Shown here: piece by piece, positions 9,929 to 20,389 of the stretch
Layout of the letters: each line of letters begins with the position of its first letter
Numbering within the stretch: position 1 is the stretch's first letter
Assembly (NCBI GenBank): GCA_013368325.1
Contig: JAACJK010000057.1
Location: forward strand, 372,001-436,000
Length of the DNA stretch: 64,000 bases
Reading direction: 5' to 3'
Origin: Ephemerocybe angulata
Lineage: Eukaryota; Basidiomycota; Agaricomycetes; Agaricales; Psathyrellaceae
Program-made: the position numbers and the translations under genes
Notes under the pieces: generated by a model
The model's database searches: none
What the model was told of the DNA's origin: nothing
The model's input: only the letters and a program-made list of their open reading frames with translations

Positions 9929-10443
9929 GGTGCTGATTGTTGCTGTGGGTGTGCAAGGTAAATACTAAAGGGAGAACAAGGGGGATGGGTGGATGATGGA
10001 GAAGAGAGAGAAGAGAAGCGCCGGTGATCTAATCTCTAGCGAGCGCTAAAGTTGATCGTGATTACGGTGTGGTTCCCACGCTCTGCTTCACCCTCAACGA
10101 CGGTCGCACTCTGGGGGAGCGCTGCTTGAAGGGTCTCACATACGCGGTGTAGGTACATGCATTACTCGACGCCGGAGACCTTATCCATCTGCACCATGTT
10201 CGTTCTTCCACGTTCTACGTCTGAGCTCACCGTAAACGCGAGCGCTCCGAACTATGACCAGGGGCCTGACACCACCCAGCTCGCACGCGGCACGCCAGGC
10301 TCAGGCTCAAAACACTACAGAGCAGACGCGATATAATCAAGGTAAACGAGAAAGGCTATTAAATAATGTACACGAACTACAAGGGTAGGGGGATTGACCG
10401 GGAAGAAAAAATAATTTACAAGTTGCAATACATCGGGCCACCT
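9929..10443. other. Intergenic, CGI121 promoter side and P450 3' side
   Basis: About 9929-10205 is shared with the left arm. About 10205-10443 is unique to this arm and shows no coding signal. Confidence 0.5.
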
Positions 10444-12890
10444 TTACTCGGCGCTCGCGACTTCATCCATCGTCACCCAACAGCCACCCTATTCGCATGA
10501 AAGAATTGCCGTCAACAAGAAGCCTAGCTGGATTGAGTCTGAAGACGCACCATCGCACTCATAGTCAGATAGCTCTTGATGCGAATATCGTCCGTTCCCT
10601 TCGTTCCAGGCTCCTGTTTCCACTCCGGGGGAGGACGCGAGGCCGGTGGCTGGGCATCACGGACATGCTTGATGTTGGTGAATCGCTGAAGGAATCGGAT
10701 GAGGAAGAAAGATGTCTCATGGTAGGCGAACTAATCACCCGACGCTGGTTAGAATGTGAACGATATAAGAAAGACGTGGTTACGAACCTGTTGTCCAAGA
10801 CAAATTCTGGGACCAGCGTTGAAGGGCAAGAAGATGAATGGGTTCGGCGTAAGATAGGTTTTAACCCGGTCGTCGAGGAAGCGATCAGGGTCGAATTTAT
10901 CCGCTGTTTAATGAAGGGTCAGTCTAGTTATCTTGAAACCCAACGAAAGGGATCAGCGCACCGTCAGGTCCCCAGAGATCCTTCCTCCTGTGCATAAGGA
11001 ACACACTGTACCCAGTCCTGAGGCAACGTCAGTTTGTCCCATATTACTCGGAGTGTTTTGAACGTACTTCGTTCCGGCAGGGATGTAGTAAGGAGGGCTC
11101 CCGTTTTTACCTGGGAAGACGACAGGTCGATTCGAGGTCCTATTGGCAGATTAAGTCAGGGAGTTCTCCGATATTCATCGCTAGACTTGCCTGATGTTGA
11201 ATGGAACGGCAGGATAGAGTCGGAGGGTTTCTGGAAGGGTAGAAGATTTGAGAAACGGCGTCAGCCTAGAGAGCACGGAGACGTACCATTAATGACAGCA
11301 CGCAGATACTTCATGTCCTTCATATCCTCGAAAGTCGGCCTTCGCGACTCGCCGACCTTTTCGAGGACTTCTTGGCGGAGCCTTTGCAGGACATCTGGGT
11401 TCTGCGCGAGCATATAGATTGCATAGGTGATGCTGTTTGCTGTCGTATCACGACCGGCCAAGAGGATATTCAACGTCTCATCCCGGAGTACCTTCGGGTC
11501 TGCGAGGAGAGGCAGGGATTAGTGAATACCTTCCACTGACTTCCACGACACAAGGAATGCTTACCATCAGTATAATGAATCAAATGATCCAGCAAGCTCT
11601 CATTATCATCGACCTCCCTATCCTTCTCACCCTGCCTCAACTTCTCTTTCCCCTGGTTCCTCGCGAGTGCTGCCTCAAGAATCGGGTCAATAAACCCACC
11701 GATAATGACCATATACTCCTTAACCCTATCAACCCAGAACTCGCTCAAAGGCCAGTGCAAGCCCTTCCGTCCGCGCAGAGAAAGCTGCCTCTGCGTCAAG
11801 TCGAACGCGTTTGCAAACTGGTTGGCAGGGTGCTTCTGTGCCTCCTCCGCATAAGCTCGCGCTTCCGGAGAGGAATTGGCGACGTAGAATGGGTACGGAA
11901 GCCCTGCGCCGAGAGAGTGGACGTTCTTGGCGAACAGGAATTCTGTCGCAGAGTCCATGGTGAACCTCGAGGCGAGGTCCTGGATATCGACGGGGTGACC
12001 TTCCTTGAGGCGCGCGGAGAGCTGGTCGAGCGCGTCTACCGCGTGGCGATCGAAGATGTCAAAATGGCTGATGCGGTCCTTGCTGAAGAATGGGCGTGTC
12101 ATGGCGCGATGGAATCTGTTGGTGAATGGGGCGCACCATCAAGAGTACGATGGGGAAGGAAATAAATCAGTGTGGGGGTTCGCGGTGCGCGCTGGATTTG
12201 AGAAACGCACTTCCACATTTCGCCATCGGAATTGAACACTCCATCGCCGAGGGCGACTTTCACCTGCTCGTGGAACACGGGTCCTTTCTCAAATCCGTCA
12301 AATTGGGTTGCCAGGATAGCTTTGATGTGGTCGGGCTCCGTCGTGATAAACTTAAGAGCAAATTGTCAGCAAAATGGTTGCAGAGAGAATGGGCGTTAGA
12401 CCAACCCTGTCTTCGTACAGAACTCTGAAATTGATGAACTGCGCTCCCCCCGCTTCCTTGAACCAGCCCGTGAACTGCTCGCCTGAGTTCCAGGTGTCTC
12501 AGCGCCCAGCCAAGCATACCAACAGGGTATATACTCACCTGGATACCCAGCAGCGAAGTTCTTCAGGGACGAAATGAGCAAGCCCACACCCCCGGGCAAG
12601 CGATCCTTGACCCTAGGAGGCAGGACTGCGTTCCGCGCCGCCGCATCACGGTGGTCCTTCCACTCCTTATACCCCACCTTGACCGCGAACGTGACAGGGA
12701 GCGAGAGGGCGGTGAGGGTGATGATGAGCCATCTCGGAATATCGAGCGCTTCGGATTGGCCGAGAACCTCGGCTAATCCTTCGCTGTGGTTCGAGGCAAG
12801 CTTTGCGAGTACGAGGACACCTGCTGGTGGAGCGACGAGGGTAGGGAGGTTTCGTACAAGATACTGGACGCCTGGGGGGAGAGAGACCAT
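10444..12890 (-). CDS. CYP63-like cytochrome P450 monooxygenase (intact copy)
   Basis: A membrane-anchored heme monooxygenase. The closest family I recognise is CYP63 of white-rot fungi, whose members oxidise long-chain alkanes, fatty acids and aromatics. Eleven exons from ATG 12890 to TAA 10444 join to 613 residues. An N-terminal hydrophobic anchor ([17 protein letters not shown]) is followed by [41 protein letters not shown], the I-helix [13 protein letters not shown] (about residue 385), [14 protein letters not shown] (K-helix) and [15 protein letters not shown] with the heme cysteine (about 535). The C-terminus is [10 protein letters not shown]. The intron after FNI uses a GC donor (AG|GCAAGT), also seen in the other copy. 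Upstream in-frame codons exist, but the homologous arm lacks most of that stretch, so I chose 12890. CYP63 is by similarity of overall sequence; substrate unknown. Confidence 0.9.
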
Positions 12891-14806
12891 GATGGCAATG
12901 CTGAAGATCTTCGAGTTGAGCACCGAGTTTAAGAGGCTTCTGCGTCCGCCCGTATACCCGGAATGTAGGTGTCTTCTGCTTCGGTTCCTGATAGATTGTT
13001 GGAACAATCAGAGCGTGAGAGGAGAAGATGGTTAATGAGGAAGGGTGACGCAAGCCCGCGAATGCAGAGGGAAGTGAGGGATAATAGCAGATGGCAATGG
13101 GAAGAGAGGAGGGGATATATACGACGCGTCTGCAGCTCAAAGCAATCGTGTGCGGTATATATCCTTATGCTGTAAGGTGGCGCGTATCGAGAATCAGATG
13201 CTGAGACCGTTTCACGCAAAAGCTCCTTTTTGTAGAACAGTACTAGTGCGTCGCATGGTCCGTCGCCACTAGGGAGGCGCGTCATGTGTCCTCGACATCA
13301 TGGCTTATTGAAACCTTGGCCGTCCCCGAGGAAGAGAAGTCTCTCTATTCCTGAACTGCTGAAAGTTCGCTGGAATAGGGAATTACTCCTCATCTCCGAC
13401 TGTACTAAGTACAGATTGACGCAAATCGCAGGGGAAGGGCGGGTATGTTCGTCCTTCTACCGCCATTTCCGATAGTCGCGGTGTGAGGTGATGCGTTCTG
13501 AGTAAGATATCAGTAGCTCAGCGGCCCTCGCGATGAGATACTGCGGACAACTTCTGGAAGATGGGTCAAGGATGGCTGTCAGAAGGCAAAGTTGCCGGGC
13601 GCCTTCAATTGCGTCACGGAATTCCCAACTCGGCGATCTCGGACGAAAATCCGGCGGGTGCCGTCTCTTAGCGGTCTGCGATCTAATGCCTTCTGACAGG
13701 CTTGTATCGGAAAAGCGGTAAACTTCATAGGCCTCAATAATGTAGACGGCTCAGTACATTGCCAAGTCGTCCCGACAACCTGGGACTTCTACTTCGAGCC
13801 TGTGCACCTTCCCCGTTGCACCAGATGACCGGAGGTTTCTGTACCCGAGTTGCCGGCACCCATAATGATAAACTGCAGGCTACTGTAGGCTTCACAACCC
13901 GGATCCTCAGGGTACCCGGAGACTAGAGCTGCCTAAATCTGCAGTGCCTAAATCTTCACAGGCTTCTTCAAAGGCCTCAGGTGCTCCCCCAGGTCCCAGC
14001 CACTGAAGTTTCCGTTTTGCATGTCCCCAGGCTCAGCAGCCTGGCTAAGAAAGGCCTAACAATGACTGGCAAATGCATATCCAGCGGTGTACCCAAGAAG
14101 CCAGTACTGAAATGCGCCGAGACTTGTTCGTGCTTCTCGAGCCTGAAATGTGACGCTTAGCGCTTAGTGGCTTACTTGGGCGCCAAATTATGCCCCTAAA
14201 TTACAGCCATCACTGCATCAGGAACAAGTTGATCGTCGTCGCGTCATCAGGCTTCGCGGCATACTCCTCGTTCTTTAGTTCTCTGAAGACCACGACAAGG
14301 TGAGCTACAATTTTTGTGCTAGTCTTCGTATCAACCGAGAAGTTAATGTCCCAGGTAAAGGCGCAACCAAATCCCAGACAGAATGCAGGATCAGCCAAGC
14401 CACATTCGCCTTCTGGCACTTTTCAAAAGCATCCCAGAAGAAATAACACTTGTAAGGCCGAACCAACCTACACATCTACAGTATAAGGGACATCGAAAGT
14501 TCACTTGTTTCTCGGTGTTAGGGGTATTTGCCTGGCCGAACTATGCTAACTGAGATGAGCTACAGCATACTGTAATTGAATGGATTCCTATAAATTCTCG
14601 CAACACTGTCTGACTCAAGCTGTGGAGGAGCCAAAAGAGAGGTTCGACTATAAGAGAATGGACGGTCCGGCAGGCGCCGACCGGAGTTTAAATATTCAAG
14701 CTCAGACCATCAAAATCCCAAATGCACGCCAAAATCTGGACTAGGACGCCCTAAGACCCACTACCTAAAGGTAGCAGGCATATGGAGACGAATCTTCTGT
14801 ATACTG
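12891..14806. other. Long intergenic region without recognisable gene
   Basis: 12891-13410 is the P450 upstream flank shared with the left arm. 13411-14806 (1.4 kb) shows no open frame with family signature on either strand. It contains a short 13-bp inverted repeat pair (13576-13588 and 13687-13699) and repeated GCCTAAATCT-like words near 13930-13955. It may be decayed mobile or duplicated DNA, but I cannot name it. Confidence 0.5.
13576..13699. repeat. Small 13-bp inverted-repeat element
   Basis: CTGTCAGAAGGCA at 13576-13588 is answered by its exact reverse complement TGCCTTCTGACAG at 13687-13699, 98 bp apart. This could be a MITE-like remnant or simply a hairpin. No target-site duplication is evident. 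Confidence 0.4.
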
Positions 14807-16595
14807 GTGGAGGAAGACAATTCCTCTCTTCCATCTCCTATCATTGCCACCAAGCTCTCTCGCGTCTGCCAACACTGGCGTTCTGCTGCGATTGGCGAGT
14901 GCAGTCTATGGACGAACATCCCGCCAACCAATCCTTGGATCCCATGTCAAATAGACCTCCTCAAGGCATGCCTTCTCCGGTCAGGTGGTCTCCCAATCTC
15001 CTGGGGTCTTTTGTGCGCCTACGAGCCGGACGAAGGGGCGTCACGGAGAGCTAACGATCTTGAGGCTCTTCAGCTCTTGACAGCTCAGTCGCACCGCTGG
15101 CAAACAATTGATTTGACCATTCGCTCCGGCGATATGATTCACCTGGCCTCAATCAAGGGCAGAGTTCCAGAGCTCTCAAAGCTGGTTCTAAGGCTTTCGA
15201 AAGGGGACTCCCAATCAAGCCCAATGCCAGAATTCGACTACTTCCTTGACTCCCCTGTCCTGAAGAATGTGGATATCACCACTACAGACTCGCCGACACA
15301 GCCCATCCGAATCCTCCTCCCATTGACGCGGCTCGAGAGCTTTTCAGCTAGAGACTGCGACTCGGGCGCGTTATTATGCGAGATATTATCAAACCAACCC
15401 CAAAACTTGACAACGCTTGTCTACAGTGCTCAGAACCTCTTCGATCCTCCCACCAACCTACCCACCCACATAACGTTATCGCGTCTCGAGGCTCTACGCC
15501 TACACATCACATCCACAGGTCCACTGTCCCCTCTCTTAGGCTTACTCATTCTTCCATCCCTCACGGACTTAGATACACGCGGGTGGCATGACGCTGCAAC
15601 CTCGATATATGATATAGTCTTCGAGCTTCTCCGCCGCTCTGGGTGTTCACTAGCGCGTCTATCCCTGGACTCAAATCTCGGCGGGCACCCCGTCGCATTA
15701 TCCCACATCTTCTCATACTGCACTGACCTCACCGACCTGGAACTTTCGGACATCGGGTCAGAAGGCTTCCGCCAGTTAATCCTGAGCGGAAACTCCCCCA
15801 ACCACGTCCTTCCCAAGCTCAAGCGGCTGATACTTCGCTGTACAGCAAGAGGAGGCCCCATCGTCGCAGGTATATTTATGCTTATGTTCAGGGCGAGGGC
15901 GGATGCTCTCTCCCAGTATAATAGGGCCGCCGGGCTGCAGCCTATCGCAGAGGCGCGGCTGTTGTTTGAGGATGATGTGATGCTGCATCACCAAATGACA
16001 CTCTTCGAGGACGAGGAGATCGATACCTACGAGCACACCAGCCCCTTCGACATCGAGTACAAGTCCCTAGCATCAAAAGCAAGAAGGTATCTCAACACCA
16101 AGTTTTTTATGCAGGGCGAGGCCCGGGCAATTGACCACGCCAACCTCGGCCTTCATGCCAAGATGCACAAACTCATGAGCCAACTGGAGCGGATAGATCT
16201 CAGGACGAACAATTCCAATGTTTTGATGGTAAGAACATCCACTTAGAATCCAGTTTCGAATTAGACTGCGCGCTTATTATCTTTGACTGTGTTCGTCCTA
16301 CGAACAGCGTCGCGGCATCCCCAGCCTATTGCACTCCGTTGCGATTTCTCCAGCTGGGAGTATCCCAGGGGACCGCATATTTAGATTTCGTCAGCGTGCT
16401 AAGGCACTTTGTGACAAATGGAAGCCATTCATGGTACGCGACGTACGCTCATTTCCTTACCGGTGGATCTATACCACCCCTGGAGAAGCCATCCTACGGT
16501 ACTATGATCCATCGAACGATGGTGTGTCAATTAGTCCTTCTGAAATCTCTGAAGATTTTATGCTAATTTTACGGCCGCAGCAGCACAAGATGTAG
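14807..16595 (+). CDS. F-box/LRR-type protein, start not located
   Basis: Exon 1 (open from at least 14807 to 16228) and exon 2 (16308-16595; intron GTAAGA...CAG) join in frame. The frame opens in the middle of an F-box-like domain (KLSRVCQHWRSAAIGECSLW), lacking the expected LPxELLxxIF half. No ATG lies in this frame upstream of that motif; 14807 itself is GTG. Leucine-rich segments follow (LSKLVLRLSK, LTRLESFSARD, LTDLELSDIG, LKRLILRC). Exon 2 ends with ISEDFMLILRPQQHKM. Either a first exon lies further upstream or the gene is 5'-truncated. The family role would be SCF substrate recognition. Confidence 0.6.
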
Positions 16596-16793
16596 ACAAG
16601 ATAGTAGAAGAGTACCTGGGCAAAAGTCCTTGAGCTGATACATGCCAATGGATCCAAATGTGAAGAATAGTAGGTATAATACAACAATACTCCGTTTAAA
16701 TATATCTGAAAACAACCAACGCTGCAAAACACGGTCTTGGCACCGTTCAATGCATATTAATACACCTCCCCTCCGGTGTCCTATCTCCAAACC

Positions 16794-19499
16794 TCATGGT
16801 ACATATATCCTCGAATATCCCTCCACCAAGCCCCTGCAGCACGGGCAGCGATGCTTCGTCGGTGCACTCCGCGCAGCCAACGCCTCCCGACACCCGTCAC
16901 ACATCGCCAAGCACCGACAAGGCCAGCAAATGACATCCCTCGCCTCCGACGTACATATCACGCACACGCTCCTCGCAGCTATTTCATGTGCTTTGTCCAT
17001 GTTCTTTGAGAGAGAAGATGATGTCGAAGCAGTGTCCGTGAAGGGGTCGTCAGAATCGGAGTCCCATTGTCCTGGGGTCGTGTGCCGTCGGCTTCGGAGT
17101 GCGCTCTGGGGCGATGAAAGCGTGCGCCAGCGTCTACGAGTCATCGGTGATTTGTCTAGTAAATGTGCCAGAACGACCGCTCCGTTCCCTCCTCCACTCG
17201 TATCTCCCTCATTTCGCAGCAGGTCGCTGAACAAACCAAAGGCCTCCCTCTCGTCTTCGCTCCCAACATCCTGTTCCTCTCCCTCTTCTCGCCCATTCTC
17301 ATCATCAAGTTCAACCTCCTCAACCTCCTCATCCTGGTACTCCTGCTCGTCATCCGTAATCTCATCTCCCCGCAGGAACTGCTCATACAAATCTCTTTCC
17401 CTCTCCTCAGACTCTCTTTCCCTCTCCCGTTCCCTCTCCTCCTCTGCCCACCTTTCCCTTTCCAACCACTTCTCCTCCTCTGCTTGTCTCTGTCGATGCA
17501 CCCTACGCCTAACCGCATGCATCTTGCTACTCCTCTCCATTATAGCCCACGCCAGCCCTGCCCGCGCCACCCTCAAGAGCCCTTTGAACGCAGCCCACAA
17601 TGACCCAAGATACCGCGCAGACTCCTCCAAATACCGGAACAACCGCGACCTCATCGTTGCATTGACCCGCTCTCCGTCTCCCTCGAGCGAACTCACTCCC
17701 AAATCAACCGTTCTCACTTCATTGTGCAACCCGGGGGCACCCTGACGTCGTCTCCTCAGACCTCCACCAACTACAGAAGCTTGTCGCGACGGCCCAGCGA
17801 TAGCCCTACCTCCCACTTGCACTCCCCCAGCACCCGCCCTACCCATCCTGACACGCCCATATTCGCTCGGGCGAGCATCAGCAGCTCCTTGCGCCATAGC
17901 CGCCTCCCTAGCCATAATCCTCCTCCGGCGTCCAGGCGGGATTGCCGCAGCTATAGGCGCCACTTCATTGCTCCACCCCCTCAGCCCCGTCGCCTCTAAA
18001 CTTGCCGTCCCAATGCGTAGCAATAGCACACCAAAATCTTCATCAAACGGCAGCGTCGAAAGGAACTCCCAGACGCCCCCTTGATCGTCCAACACGGCTT
18101 CCGCATCTTCGTCCTGTTGCTGGTCCCACACTGGATGGGACGACCACGACGCCCCTCTGATACCCAACCCGCTAAACACCCTGTCCACTCGGCCCCGCAC
18201 GACGATTTGCACAAGTATGTTGAGGACGATCGTGAGGATGATCGTGAGGATGAGCATCGTCTCAAAGATGTTCGGAATATAGTTTAATATCGGATAGGTC
18301 GTAAGGAGTTGAGACCTCGTTGCACTTGTAGACGTTGCGCTTTTCGCCCCAGAGAAATATGAGAACAGGGCGCCGTGGAAGTGCATCAGAGAGAGAACAG
18401 AGCTAAGCGTCGTAGGCAAGAGCCGGTGCGTCGAGAGCCGCTTCGAGATCGACAGCGCATGAAACATCGTAAGCTGCAAAAGTGGTATCGCCACCGTAAT
18501 GACCGCATGCTTGTCCGGGCGTGACGGCACTCTCGTCTCCCCCCTCGTATACGCCGAGATCGAGTGCGCAAACGGCGACGCATACAGATGCAAGAGAAAC
18601 GCGTACCCCACGATATTGAACGGCGACGTGTTTGGATTCATGTTGCTGCCGATCGGGAACCCCGCCTCGACCCCGTCAAGCGCCTTCACGAACCCCTCCA
18701 CCGCAAACCCAGAACACACAGCGACAAACGTCTTCCAGCACACATCCTTCATCTCCTTCGCCTCCACCCACGCCCCGAGCCTCTGCGCCCACGCCTCCTT
18801 CGGATACATGTCGGAGGTTTGGAGCACGAGCACACCCCATATCAAGAGCACCTTTCCGAGTGAGTACAACGAGGGCAGGTGGAGCACCAGACGCGTCGTC
18901 GTTTTCGACAAATCCAGAGGGAACACCGCATCCCACAGTGCGCCGAGCCCGGGCAACCGCTGCATCCTCCTTATATACCGCCTCCGCCGCTCAGAAGCGG
19001 GCACGCGCGACGGTACGATGATGTTTTGGATCCGGTGCAGGAACACGGCGACGAGGAGGAGCCCCAGCATGTACCCCGACGTGAAGAACCCCCATGGTCC
19101 TGGATACCCCAGTGGGGGCGGTGGTGGAGCCGCCAGCCCCGACGGACTTGCTGTCGCCGTTAGTGTTGCAGTGTCCGGTGAAACCTCATTGACGACTGCT
19201 TCCAGCATCGACTCTGTCGGCCACGCCGCAACGTCGACCAATAGCCCTCCTCCCGCTGCCTCCGAGACCGTCTCACTCGCCGGCACCGCTCCGCCCATAT
19301 CCTTCACGTCCTCCCACCACTTCGTCCTGATGCTCTTGAACAACTTGGACCGGGTAAGAAAGTGCTTTGACGGCAGAAACGATAGGATGGACGTCAGGTT
19401 GAGCGAGATGTTGTACGTCGGGATGGAAGGGATGATGAAGAGGTGCTGCTGCGCAGGTGGTGGTGGTGGTGGTGGTGGTAAGACTGCGACTTCGGCCAT
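16794..19499 (-). CDS. Multi-pass membrane RING ubiquitin ligase, Asi1/Asi3-like
   Basis: A single exon of 901 residues starting at ATG 19499. A polyproline run (residues 8-15) comes first, then several hydrophobic segments, among them GFFTSGYMLGLLLVAVFLH, ITVAIPLLQLTMFHALSI and MLILTIILTIVLNILVQIVV. A long acidic and charged region follows (about 680-830). A C-terminal C3HC4 RING finishes the protein: CVICTSEARDVICWPCRCLA, then CDGCREALA, CPCCRGLVEGYSRIYVP. This membrane-plus-terminal-RING layout and the RING spacing match the Asi1/Asi3 ligases of the inner nuclear membrane, which degrade mislocalised membrane proteins and nutrient-signalling factors. Orthology is inferred from architecture. 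It converges on the F-box gene, about 200 bp stop to stop. Confidence 0.85.
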   Translation of the reverse strand: MAEVAVLPPPPPPPPAQQHLFIIPSIPTYNISLNLTSILSFLPSKHFLTRSKLFKSIRTKWWEDVKDMGGAVPASETVSEAAGGGLLVDVAAWPTESMLEAVVNEVSPDTATLTATASPSGLAAPPPPPLGYPGPWGFFTSGYMLGLLLVAVFLHRIQNIIVPSRVPASERRRRYIRRMQRLPGLGALWDAVFPLDLSKTTTRLVLHLPSLYSLGKVLLIWGVLVLQTSDMYPKEAWAQRLGAWVEAKEMKDVCWKTFVAVCSGFAVEGFVKALDGVEAGFPIGSNMNPNTSPFNIVGYAFLLHLYASPFAHSISAYTRGETRVPSRPDKHAVITVAIPLLQLTMFHALSISKRLSTHRLLPTTLSSVLSLMHFHGALFSYFSGAKSATSTSATRSQLLTTYPILNYIPNIFETMLILTIILTIVLNILVQIVVRGRVDRVFSGLGIRGASWSSHPVWDQQQDEDAEAVLDDQGGVWEFLSTLPFDEDFGVLLLRIGTASLEATGLRGWSNEVAPIAAAIPPGRRRRIMAREAAMAQGAADARPSEYGRVRMGRAGAGGVQVGGRAIAGPSRQASVVGGGLRRRRQGAPGLHNEVRTVDLGVSSLEGDGERVNATMRSRLFRYLEESARYLGSLWAAFKGLLRVARAGLAWAIMERSSKMHAVRRRVHRQRQAEEEKWLERERWAEEERERERERESEERERDLYEQFLRGDEITDDEQEYQDEEVEEVELDDENGREEGEEQDVGSEDEREAFGLFSDLLRNEGDTSGGGNGAVVLAHLLDKSPMTRRRWRTLSSPQSALRSRRHTTPGQWDSDSDDPFTDTASTSSSLSKNMDKAHEIAARSVCVICTSEARDVICWPCRCLAMCDGCREALAARSAPTKHRCPCCRGLVEGYSRIYVP

Positions 19500-20389
19500 A
19501 CCTATGGCTGCGCTGGCCTTTGCAAAGCCACTTCAACTCTCGATTAGCTCGTATCCACCGTGCACGCCGGAATCTAAAGTACCTTTGCGCACGACGACAA
19601 ACGTGGATGTAACAATGAAAGGGGTGATTTGGTCAGCAAACCCGCCGTTTGTCCAGCTAATCGCCGTTAGACGCCGATATCAGATTATGACCTCACATTC
19701 GAGGACCATGGTGAAACGTACGAAATCCAGTCAAGCAGTTGATGCAGAATGGAAGGTGGATACTTGGTAAGAAAGAGGTAAGTCGTCCGGCGTCTAGGCG
19801 ACGTCGTGCTGGTGGTGGTAGAGGTTCAAGAGGCGTTCCCAGACTATCAGACGCACAGTACTCGGAGTCACACGACAGCCATCGCGTTCGCATTTCGCAT
19901 TTATATATCCATCGTCACAGAATCGTCATTGTTCCCAGTCCGTGAAAACTTGGGAAGTCGTAACGACCCGCACATACAGCTAGAACGTCAAATAACCTGG
20001 CGTAGTAAAGTAACGCTAACGAGTAACAAGAGACATGTCAATCATGAGTAGGTAGGCAGAAAACTAAAGTAGTAGATGTGCTGGAGCATTGCGTTTGATC
20101 AATCGAGGGAAACAAGATGCAGGATGCGAGTCGAAACAGTGAGGGGGTTGCGGGGAGGGTGTACACATGTAATGTAATGCATGGGGTGGTAGGTGTACGA
20201 GGCGGCGTGGGGCGTCTAAGTAAATATACAAACGAGAATTATCTTCACGCCTGAAGAGAGTCAAAGGGACGAAGGATAAATATCTCCAAAGGATGCAAAG
20301 CGAGTGAACGAGAAGAAAATGGATGGATGGATAGATAGACGGCGAGAGAAAGGATGTGATCTACGATAACCAAAGTCCTAAACGACCAT
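19500..20389. other. Intergenic, no gene seen
   Basis: 5' flank of the RING ligase and 3' flank of the PPR gene. Contains a short (ATGG)n/(ATAG)n run at about 20319-20339. Open frames here are short and lack family signatures. Confidence 0.5.

Larger units (their letters stand above)
9541..13410 (-). repeat. Right arm of large imperfect inverted duplication
   Basis: This is the reverse-complement partner of 1-4213. It contains the intact P450 gene (10444-12890, minus) and the 5' half of the intact CGI121 gene. Between the two genes, about 10205-10443, the sequence is unrelated to the left arm. Differences are scattered substitutions and small indels, mostly in introns and flanks, so the two arms are distinct loci rather than one sequence assembled twice. 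Confidence 0.9.

Noticed and set aside
12891..13007. N-terminal extension of the intact P450 by about 39 codons
   Set aside because: The other arm lacks most of this stretch, and the ATG at 12890 aligns with the ATG at 415 of the other copy.
18499..19770. Plus-strand open frame of over 400 codons opposite the RING ligase
   Set aside because: No family motif or start context; the minus-strand frame has membrane segments and a perfect C-terminal RING.
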